From Yinghuangia sp035454725 (GTDB lineage Bacteria; Actinomycetota; Actinomycetes; Streptomycetales; Streptomycetaceae), in NCBI RefSeq assembly GCF_051388935.1, contig NZ_JBPKBI010000001.1, positions 496,001 through 560,000 on the forward strand: a stretch of 64,000 nucleotides of DNA. Reading direction: 5' to 3'. The position numbers and the translations under genes were made by a program. Positions within the stretch are counted from its first letter, which is position 1. Every line of letters begins with the position of its first letter. This document shows, piece after piece, positions 1-6,681 of the stretch. The notes under the pieces are model-generated. The model searched no databases. It saw nothing but the letters and a program-made list of their open reading frames with translations, and was not told the DNA's origin.

Positions 1-795
1 AATGCGCTGTCGTACGCCGCCGTCATACTCGGCCTGCTGGCCATGCGCGAGAGCGAACTGACGCCCACCGAACCGGTGAAGCGCGAGCCCGGCCAGTTGC
101 GGGAGGCGCTGGGCTACGTGCGCGCCCGGCCCGACCTGCTCGCGATCTTCGCGCTGGTCGGATTCGTCGGCACGTTCGGCTACAACTTCGCGGTCACCCT
201 CGGGGGCTTCGCGAACCAGGTCTTCCACGCCGGACCGAGTGCGTTCGGCCTGCTCAACACCGTCTTCGCGATCGGTTCGCTGGGTGGCGCGCTCCTGGCC
301 GCACGGCGGGGGGCGCCGCGCATGCCGATGCTCGTCGGTGCGGCGTTCCTGTTCGGCGCCCTGAGCGTCGTCGCGGCGCTGATGCCTGCGTACTGGAGCT
401 TCGCGTTGCTGCTGGTGCCGATCGGCATCGCCGGGATCACCTTCAACACCGCCGCGAACGCCACGGTGCAGCTCGGCGTCGACGCGGCGCTGCGCGGCCG
501 GGTCATGGGGCTCTACATGCTGGTGTTCATGGGCGGCACACCGGTCGGCGGGCCGCTGATCGGCTGGATCGCGCAGGCGTACGGCCCGCGCGTCGCGCTG
601 ATGTTCGGCGGCGGCGTGGCGGCGCTGGCCTCGGTGGTCGTGGCGTCGCTTCTTGTGCGGCACTCGGGGCGGCGGATCCGGTTGCGGGTGCGTCCGCTGC
701 CGTCGGTGCGGCTCGTCCCGGCCGCGTCGGGTCCCGCGAGCGCAGGCCCGGAGGCGACATCGCCGCGGAGGCCGCGCGATCCGGTTGCGGCGTGA
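1..795 (+). CDS. MFS exporter, C-terminal part (5' end outside window)
   Basis: The frame is open from base 1 and ends at TGA 793-795, giving the last 264 residues of a 12-TM major facilitator. Alternating hydrophobic segments and the loop RPDLLAIFALVGFVG fit the C-terminal half of the enterobactin-exporter-like (MFS_3) group. The tail after the last helix is Arg/Pro-rich and cytoplasmic. An internal ATG at 43 is not the real start, because similar sequence continues upstream to the window edge. Substrate unknown; drug or siderophore export is the family norm. Confidence 0.85.
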   Translation, partial: NALSYAAVILGLLAMRESELTPTEPVKREPGQLREALGYVRARPDLLAIFALVGFVGTFGYNFAVTLGGFANQVFHAGPSAFGLLNTVFAIGSLGGALLAARRGAPRMPMLVGAAFLFGALSVVAALMPAYWSFALLLVPIGIAGITFNTAANATVQLGVDAALRGRVMGLYMLVFMGGTPVGGPLIGWIAQAYGPRVALMFGGGVAALASVVVASLLVRHSGRRIRLRVRPLPSVRLVPAASGPASAGPEATSPRRPRDPVAA

Positions 796-941
796 GACCG
801 CGGCGTTTCCGAAAGCATCCGATCAGCATCTGACAAGACGTCAATATCGTTTTAACGTACGCCAATTCTTTCTTCTGCTGAAACCCGTACGGGTGACCGA
901 AGTCATCGACATGGCTCGTTCCCGAGTGGAACGATTCCGAT

Positions 942-1859
942 ATGGACTATCTGCGGCTCCAGAATCTGTTCCAGGCGGAGGGACGGCGCCTGGCGGAATC
1001 GGCGGCGGCGGGCCTGGACACCCCGGTCCCGTCGTGCCCTGGTTGGACGGTCGCCGACGTGGTGGGACACACCGGATCGGTGTTCAGCACCGCGGCCGAA
1101 TGGCTCCGGCTCGGCCGTCGGCCCGAGGGATCGGGCGACACGGCCCTGATCACCGGCCCCACATCGGGCGTCACAATCGCCTCCGACCCCGTCCCGAAAT
1201 CCGACGTGCTCGCCTGGTACGGCGACGCCCTCGCCCGTCTCCGCATCGAATTCGACCGGCGCGACCCGGCCCGACCGCACTTCGCCGGCGAGGACGACGG
1301 AGCGGTCGACTTCTGGTACCGCCGCCTCGCCCNNNNNNNNNNNNNNNNNNNNNNNNNNNNNNNNNNNNNNNNNNNNNNNNNNNNNNNNNNNNNNNNNNNN
1401 NNNNNNNNNNNNNNNNNNNNNNNNNNNNNNNNNNNNNNNNNNNNNNNNNNNNNNNNNNNNNNNNNNNGCCGCCTCGCCCACGAGGCGGCGATGCACCGCA
1501 CCGACGTCGAACTCGCGGTCGGAACCCCCGCGCCGATCGCCGTCGACCTGGCCGTCGACGGCATCGACGAAGCGCTGCGCGTTCTCCTGCCGCTGCGCTA
1601 CGACGCCTCGGGCTTCGACGCCGCCGTGGGACGCACCGTGGGTGTGCACGCACACCACCACAACTGGCGACTCACGCTGCACCGCGACGCCGTCGAGGTC
1701 TCCCGGCTGCCGGGCTTCACCGACGCCGCGGTGCGCGGCGAGCCGGAAGACCTGCTGCTGTATCTGTGGGGGCGGCGGCCGGGCACGGTCGTCTCGCGCA
1801 CCGGCGATTTCACCGTCCTGGCGGCGTTCCGGCGCTGTCTCGCGCGCTCGATGGTCTGA
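942..1859 (+). CDS. Mycothiol-dependent maleylpyruvate isomerase-like protein (contains false assembly gap)
   Basis: The N-terminus has the PSCPGWTVADVVGH signature of the MDMPI/DinB-like N-domain; the C-terminal part resembles the TIGR03083-type second domain. Such proteins act in the cytosol, often as mycothiol S-transferases or isomerases; the substrate here is unknown. The N run 1333-1467 interrupts the family motif W-x-R-R-x-A-H-E-x-x-x-H. The 12 bases before the gap (1321-1332) are repeated right after it (1468-1479). Merging them gives FWYRRLAHEAAMHRTD in frame and a normal length of about 256 aa. The gap is therefore probably an artefact, not missing sequence. Confidence 0.85.
   Translation: MDYLRLQNLFQAEGRRLAESAAAGLDTPVPSCPGWTVADVVGHTGSVFSTAAEWLRLGRRPEGSGDTALITGPTSGVTIASDPVPKSDVLAWYGDALARLRIEFDRRDPARPHFAGEDDGAVDFWYRRLAXXXXXXXXXXXXXXXXXXXXXXXXXXXXXXXXXXXXXXXXXXXXXXRLAHEAAMHRTDVELAVGTPAPIAVDLAVDGIDEALRVLLPLRYDASGFDAAVGRTVGVHAHHHNWRLTLHRDAVEVSRLPGFTDAAVRGEPEDLLLYLWGRRPGTVVSRTGDFTVLAAFRRCLARSMV
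1333..1467. other. Assembly gap (135 N), probably spurious
   Basis: The flanks carry the same 12-mer gccgcctcgccc, at 1321-1332 and 1468-1479. Overlapping them restores a conserved protein motif, so no real sequence need be missing. Confidence 0.85.
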
Positions 1860-1901
1860 CGCGGTGCCCGGCCGGCCGCGCGGCGGGGTTAGTTTGGACG
1901 G

Positions 1902-1988
1902 GTGAACCCGCGTACCCGTACCCGCATCGTTTCGGCCACGCTCGTGATCCTGCTGCTCGCCGTCGCCATCGGCGCCGCGCTGAGCTGA
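1902..1988 (+). CDS. 28-aa single-membrane-span peptide, possibly leaderless
   Basis: GTG 1902 to TGA 1986-1988 encodes a basic N-terminus (MNPRTRTRI) followed by one hydrophobic helix (about residues 10-27) and almost nothing else. A TANNNT-type -10 hexamer, TAGTTT (1890-1895), ends six bases before the GTG. That is the spacing expected for a leaderless actinobacterial transcript; there is no Shine-Dalgarno sequence. It lies between the isomerase-like gene and the ECF sigma gene, same strand. Function unknown. Such tiny membrane peptides are easily missed; equally, the ORF could be chance. Confidence 0.4.
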   Translation: MNPRTRTRIVSATLVILLLAVAIGAALS

Positions 1989-2417
1989 CGCGGGCACCGC
2001 CGCTCAGGAAACCCAGGCGATTCGGGGAGTGCGCACGCCATTATGTGGCGTCCGCGCTCCCCGGATCGCTTTGCCCTGTGTGCTTCTCCTCTCCGGCATC
2101 GGTCGCGGCTCCGCCGCGAGCCGCTTGATCGTGCCGTTTTCGCCCGTGATGCAACCGACCGTCCCGCCCATCGGTAGTTGGGGTGGGTGTACTACGGCAA
2201 ACCGGACCGGGCGACTGTCCCGGGCGGGGTGGGAAGGCGGACAGGGATGGCAGCGCGTACAGCCTCGCCGACCTCGGCGGCGGACGAGGTGACTGTGGGA
2301 TCATCGGGCCTTTGGCCGACCACCCCGCGGCCGACCCGTGACACAGACGCGCCGGTGCCTGCCCAAGTCCGCGCGCTGGTCGATGCGGGCCGGTCAGCCG
2401 ATCCCGAGGGGCCCCGC

Positions 2418-2924
2418 ATGACCGAGGAGGAGTTCGATGCGTTCTACCACGCGTCGTTCTCCCGCCTCGTGCACCAGCTCTACGCACTGACGGGTGACTT
2501 CTCGGAGGCCCAGGACGTCGTCCAAGAGGCCTTCGTGCGCGCGTGGGACCGCCGCGCGCAGTTCTTCGCGGCCGAGGCGCCGGAGGCGTGGATCCGTACC
2601 GTCGCGTGGCGGCTCGCGGTCAGCCGCTGGCGCCGTGCCCGCCGGGGGTGGGACCTTCTGCGCCGCAACCACGTCGAGCAGTCGGTCGACGGCCCCGACC
2701 CGACGCACGCGGCGCTCGTCGCCGCGCTGCGCAGGTTGCCGGAGGCGCAGCGGCAGGCCATCGTGCTGCACCACCTGTGCGACATGACGGTGGATCAGAT
2801 CGCCGCCGAGGCCGACGTGCCCACCGGCACCGTGAAGGCCAGGCTGTCGCGCGGTCGCGCGGCCCTCGCGAAGATCTTGGGAAACCGTGAAGGCGAGGGG
2901 GAGCAATATCGTGCCCACTCCTGA
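2418..2924 (+). CDS. ECF RNA polymerase sigma factor, SigE-like family
   Basis: 168 aa. Region 2 (residues 5-45, FYHASFSRLVHQLYALTGD then QDVVQEAFVRAWDR) and region 4 (about 95-155, LRRLPEAQRQAIVLHH and IAAEADVPTGTVKARLSRGR, the HTH) are both complete. ATG 2418 was chosen because GAGGGG lies eight bases upstream and region 2 starts immediately. An in-frame ATG at 2247 would add a 57-aa low-complexity extension. The next gene overlaps its end, so the two are probably translationally coupled. The stimulus is unknown. Confidence 0.9.
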   Translation: MTEEEFDAFYHASFSRLVHQLYALTGDFSEAQDVVQEAFVRAWDRRAQFFAAEAPEAWIRTVAWRLAVSRWRRARRGWDLLRRNHVEQSVDGPDPTHAALVAALRRLPEAQRQAIVLHHLCDMTVDQIAAEADVPTGTVKARLSRGRAALAKILGNREGEGEQYRAHS

Positions 2925-3918
2925 TGATTCGGCTCGTGATCGGACCACCCCGGCTGACGTGTCCGACGAGCACCTTCAGGACCCCGCGCTCGCCCGCGCG
3001 CTGCGCGAACTCGACCTGCCCGGCCCGGTCGTACCGGTGTGGTCGCCGGCCGAGGTGCGCGATCGGGGCAACCGCCGGCGTACGCGCAGGCGTGCGACCT
3101 GGGCCGGGTCCGGCGTCGTCGCGGCGGCGCTCGCCGGGGCGCTGGTCATCGGCCCGCTGACGCCGTCCCCCGGCGACGACTCGGCCGCGCGAAGCGACGC
3201 CGCGTCGTCCGCGCCCGTCCGGACCGCGCCTCCCACACCTTCGCCCACAGTGCAGTCGCCGAGTGCGAGTACGCCGCCGTCGCCCAAGGCCGACGCGGTC
3301 ACGCTCGACATCACGCGGCAGACCCTGACCACACATCGGGGCGGCGCCGACCAGCAGATCCAGGGCGTGGTCAACAGCCAGGCGGCCAAGGTGCTCGCCT
3401 CGGTGACGACGCTGCGCGTGGCCGCGAAACAGGAGCAGCAGCCGGTGCCGTCCGCGATCGCGGGGCTGGGCGCCTACAACATGCTGGTGGTCTGGGCGGT
3501 GCTGCTGGAACTGCCGGACAAATCCATGGTGTACGTCGGTGCCTTCCCGACCTGCGCCGAATGCCCCGAGGCGCATTCTGATCACCCGATGGTCGGGCTC
3601 CCCGACGACGGCTCGGCCAAGGTGTTCTTCGACGCGGTCGAGGTCGACGACACGGTGAACGTCGTCGGCCCCCCTGCCGCCGGCCGCGCCACCACGGCGC
3701 CCGGTCAGCCGATGGCTCCCACCCGCCCGACGTCGGTTGCGACCACGCGCACCCCCGCGACGTCGGTCACGAAGACGGCTGCCCCGGACGAGACGTCCAC
3801 GCAGACCACGTCGCCGCAACCGCCTTCGAAGACGCCGCTGCCGACGGCCTCGGGCACCTCGACGGCGTCCGTGCCGCCGACCTCCGGATCGCCGACGGCG
3901 ACCACCACCGGGTCGTGA
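2911..3918 (+). CDS. Single-TM protein with Ser/Thr/Pro-rich tail, candidate anti-sigma partner
   Basis: 335 aa. GTG 2911 is preceded by GAGGGGGA at nine bases and overlaps the sigma gene stop by 14 bases, which argues for co-translation. The cytoplasmic N-terminus (about 70 aa) is followed by RRR and one membrane helix (about residues 62-85), then a low-complexity segment. A globular extracytoplasmic part of about 110 aa contains CAEC, and a Thr/Pro/Ser tail closes the protein. I see no ZAS zinc motif (HxxxCxxC), so it is not a classical zinc anti-sigma factor. The regulatory role is inferred from position and topology only. Confidence 0.75.
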   Translation: MPTPDDSARDRTTPADVSDEHLQDPALARALRELDLPGPVVPVWSPAEVRDRGNRRRTRRRATWAGSGVVAAALAGALVIGPLTPSPGDDSAARSDAASSAPVRTAPPTPSPTVQSPSASTPPSPKADAVTLDITRQTLTTHRGGADQQIQGVVNSQAAKVLASVTTLRVAAKQEQQPVPSAIAGLGAYNMLVVWAVLLELPDKSMVYVGAFPTCAECPEAHSDHPMVGLPDDGSAKVFFDAVEVDDTVNVVGPPAAGRATTAPGQPMAPTRPTSVATTRTPATSVTKTAAPDETSTQTTSPQPPSKTPLPTASGTSTASVPPTSGSPTATTTGS

Positions 3919-4015
3919 ACGGCGTCGGACCCGCCCGGCCTCGCGGGCTTCGCCGGTGTCCTTTGGTACGGCGGAACCCCGGCGTCGGCGCGCGGCTCCT
4001 GGCAGGGTTTCCCGC

Positions 4016-5059
4016 ATGAGCTTGCGGGCATCGACAGCGACCGCCGCAGTGGTTGCCGTGCTTTCGGCGTGTGTCTGGGTGGTCTTGTCCCTGGGTCTGA
4101 CGGCGGCGCCCGCGAGCGCGGGCGAGGAATCGGAGCTGCTGACGATGCGCGACGACCGCATCACCGAGTCGAGCGGCCTGGTCGCGAGCCTCCAGCACCC
4201 GGGCGTCTATTGGACCCACAACGACAGCGGCGACCAGCCGCGCCTGTTCGCCGTCGGCTCGGACGGCGAGACCAAGGCGGTGCTCACGCTCCAAGGCGTG
4301 ACCCCGCGCGACTGGGAGGCGCTTGCTCTCGGCCGCGGCGCGAACGACACGACGGCGCTGTTCATCGGCGACATCGGCGACAACCAGAACTCGTGGCCCG
4401 AGGTGTGGATCTACCGCGTCCCGGAGCCTGCGCAGCTGGAGGACGCGACGGTCGAGCCGGTCAAATACCGCGTCACCTACGCGGACGGCCCGCGCAACGC
4501 CGAGGCGCTGCTGATCGACCCGCGCCGCAACAAGCTCTACATCGCCACCAAGGAGGACGACGGGGGCCTGTACGAGCAGCCCGCCAAGTTGACGACCTCG
4601 GGCGTCAACATCTTCACGCGCGTGGCCGCGGCACCCGGCACGGTGACCGACGGCGCGTTCGCCCCCGACGGCAGCCGCTTCGTACTGCGCGGCTACCTCG
4701 GCGCCACGATGTTCTCCGCCCCCGGGCAGGTGGTCGGCGAGGTCCCGACGCCCCTGCAACTCCAGGGCGAATCCGTCGCCTTCACCCCCGACGGCGGGGC
4801 CCTGTTGTTCGGCAGTGAGGGCTCCCACAGCAGCGTGCGCCGCGTGGTCCTGGAGGGCGCCAACCGGCCGGACTCGGTGGTGGCGCGGGAGGCGGCGGCG
4901 AGTCAGCCCGTGACGAAAGGCGCCGGCGACCAGGAGGGGGACAGCGGCCGACCCAAGACGACGGCGTACGGTCCGGGGTTCCTGGCGGTGTTCCTCATGG
5001 TGTTGACGGTGTACGGCTACCTCAAGTTCCGGCGGCGCTCCAAGTCGAGATCCGAATGA
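4016..5059 (+). CDS. Secreted, C-terminally anchored beta-propeller-like protein
   Basis: 347 aa. Sec signal peptide (hydrophobic residues 8-31, likely cleavage after ASA), then repeated blade-like segments (YWTHNDSGDQPRLFAV, WEALALG, IGDIGDNQ, NAEALLIDP, LYIATKEDDGG, DGAFAPDGSRFVLRGY). A C-terminal helix (FLAVFLMVLTVYGYLKF) is followed by RRRSKSR, so the domain faces outside and is held in the membrane. ATG 4016 sits behind GGCAGGG. It resembles WD40/esterase-type propellers without catalytic residues I can name. Separated from the upstream sigma pair by about 100 bases. Confidence 0.8.
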   Translation: MSLRASTATAAVVAVLSACVWVVLSLGLTAAPASAGEESELLTMRDDRITESSGLVASLQHPGVYWTHNDSGDQPRLFAVGSDGETKAVLTLQGVTPRDWEALALGRGANDTTALFIGDIGDNQNSWPEVWIYRVPEPAQLEDATVEPVKYRVTYADGPRNAEALLIDPRRNKLYIATKEDDGGLYEQPAKLTTSGVNIFTRVAAAPGTVTDGAFAPDGSRFVLRGYLGATMFSAPGQVVGEVPTPLQLQGESVAFTPDGGALLFGSEGSHSSVRRVVLEGANRPDSVVAREAAASQPVTKGAGDQEGDSGRPKTTAYGPGFLAVFLMVLTVYGYLKFRRRSKSRSE

Positions 5060-5071
5060 CCGGCTCACGGC

Positions 5072-5133
5072 GCACGGCCCATGACGCACAGACCGATGAC
5101 GCACGGCCCATGACGCACGGGCCCATGACGCAC
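5072..5133. repeat. Three near-identical 18-19 bp direct repeats
   Basis: The unit gcacggcccatgacgcac occurs at 5072-5089 and 5101-5118, and with one extra G at 5115-5133. They lie between a stop codon and a terminator hairpin; no coding role is seen. Confidence 0.7.
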
Positions 5134-5140
5134 CAAAACG

Positions 5141-5181
5141 CAGGGGAGGGGAGCGCCGGGTGTCGGCGCTTCCCTCCCCTG
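5141..5181. terminator. Bidirectional terminator between convergent genes
   Basis: A 17-bp stem (5141-5157 with 5165-5181, one G-T wobble) and 7-base loop lie between the plus-strand propeller gene and minus-strand serC. Confidence 0.75.
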
Positions 5182-5224
5182 ATCGTGTCCTGGTCTCCTG
5201 ACGCTTCCGGCGCCCGGCGGCCGG

Positions 5225-6346
5225 TCAGCCCAGGCGCTCGACCACGTAGTCGATGCACGCGGTCAACGCCTCGACGTCGCCCGGCTCGACTGCCGGGAAC
5301 ATCGCGACGCGCAGCTGGTTGCGGCCGAGCTTGCGGTACGGCTCGGTGTCGACGATGCCGTTGGCGCGCAGCACCTTGGCGATCGCAGCGGCGTCGACGC
5401 TCTCTGCGAAGTCGATCGTGCCGATGACCTGCGACCGCTGCGCCGGGTCGGTGACGAACGGCGTCGCGTACGGCGACTTGTCGGCCCACGCGTACAGCCG
5501 CGACGACGAGTCGGCGGTGCGCGCCACCGCCCAGTCGAGGCCGCCCTGGCCGTTCAGCCAGTCGAGCTGCTCGGCGAGCAGGAACAGCGTCGCGAGCGCG
5601 GGGGTGTTGTACGTCTGGTCCTTCGACGAGTTGTCGATGGCCGTCGGCAGGCTGAAGAACGGCGGGATGTAGCGGTCCGTCGCGGCGATCCGCGCGGCAC
5701 GGTCGAGCGCGGCCGGGGAGAACACCCCGAGCCACAGGCCGCCGTCGGACGCGAAGCACTTCTGCGGCGCGAAGTAGTAGACGTCGGACTCCCGGACGTC
5801 GACCGGCAGGCCGCCCGCGCCGGAGGTCGCGTCGACGAGCACGAGGGAGCCCCCGTCGGCACCCGGCACGCGCTTGATGGGCATCGCGACGCCGGTCGAG
5901 GTCTCGTTGTGGGTGAAGGCGTACACGTCGACGCCCGGCTCGGCGACCGGGGTCGGGTGGGTGCCGGGCTCGGACTTGACCACGCTGGGCTCGTCGAGCC
6001 ACGGCGCGGCCTTGGTCGAGGCGGCGAACTTGGAGGAGAACTCGCCGAACGAGAGGTGCTGCGACTTCCTGGTCACCAACCCGAACGCGGCGATGTCCCA
6101 GAACGCGGTGGAACCGCCGTTGCCGAGGACCACCTCGTAGCCCTCGGGGAGGCTGAACAGGTCGCGCACGCCTTCGCGCACCCGACGCACGACGTTCTTG
6201 ACCGGCGCCTGCCGGTGGGAGGTACCGAGCAGCGAAGTGCCGGTCGCCGCAAGGGCGGCAAGCGCCTCCGTGCGCACCTTGGACGGGCCCGCGCCGAACC
6301 GGCCGTCGACGGGCTTGAGCTCTACGGGAATCTGGATCTCGGCCAC
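5225..6346 (-). CDS. serC: Phosphoserine aminotransferase
   Basis: 373 aa, full length for the actinobacterial type. PLP enzyme converting 3-phosphohydroxypyruvate and glutamate to phosphoserine in serine synthesis; cytosolic. Visible family features: RFGAGPSKVR at the N-terminus, GTSHRQAPVK, LGNGGSTAFWD (cofactor phosphate site), HNETSTGV, the Asp of VDATSGAGG, and the PLP lysine in FAPQKCFASDGG. ATG 6346 begins MAEIQIP. It is transcribed away from the FAD/Fe-S dehydrogenase gene. Confidence 0.95.
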   Translation of the reverse strand: MAEIQIPVELKPVDGRFGAGPSKVRTEALAALAATGTSLLGTSHRQAPVKNVVRRVREGVRDLFSLPEGYEVVLGNGGSTAFWDIAAFGLVTRKSQHLSFGEFSSKFAASTKAAPWLDEPSVVKSEPGTHPTPVAEPGVDVYAFTHNETSTGVAMPIKRVPGADGGSLVLVDATSGAGGLPVDVRESDVYYFAPQKCFASDGGLWLGVFSPAALDRAARIAATDRYIPPFFSLPTAIDNSSKDQTYNTPALATLFLLAEQLDWLNGQGGLDWAVARTADSSSRLYAWADKSPYATPFVTDPAQRSQVIGTIDFAESVDAAAIAKVLRANGIVDTEPYRKLGRNQLRVAMFPAVEPGDVEALTACIDYVVERLG

Positions 6347-6681
6347 CTGTTGAGCCTAGCCCGGGCCGGGTTGCGGGAACGCCAAAATCCACGAAGTGAG
6401 ACGTTCCGGACCATGATGTGGTCGCGCGGGCGACAGTGGGTGAGACGGCACCGGACGACGCCGGTTCGCGACGGTTGATCATCGCACGTCGACGGGTTTG
6501 TCGGTGATGGGCTCTCCCCTGACGGCGAGCAGCACCTGTGGGGACGACCGACCGGGCGGCGACGTGCATCGGCGACACGCGCGGTCGGCGCACAGGTTCA
6601 TCGGCGGGCTTCGGTGACCTGCCGCGTCTGCGGCGTGCGTCCTCCTCGCACCCGGCCGACCGGGCGCGGCAGACTGGCGCC
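6347..6681. other. Divergent intergenic region
   Basis: Upstream of serC (minus) and of the FAD/Fe-S oxidoreductase (plus). It must hold both promoters; I see no ORF, strong palindrome or RNA structure that I can defend. Confidence 0.5.

Noticed and set aside
2035..2051. Small inverted repeat acgcca/tggcgt
   Set aside because: Six-base stem only; expected often by chance in this sequence.
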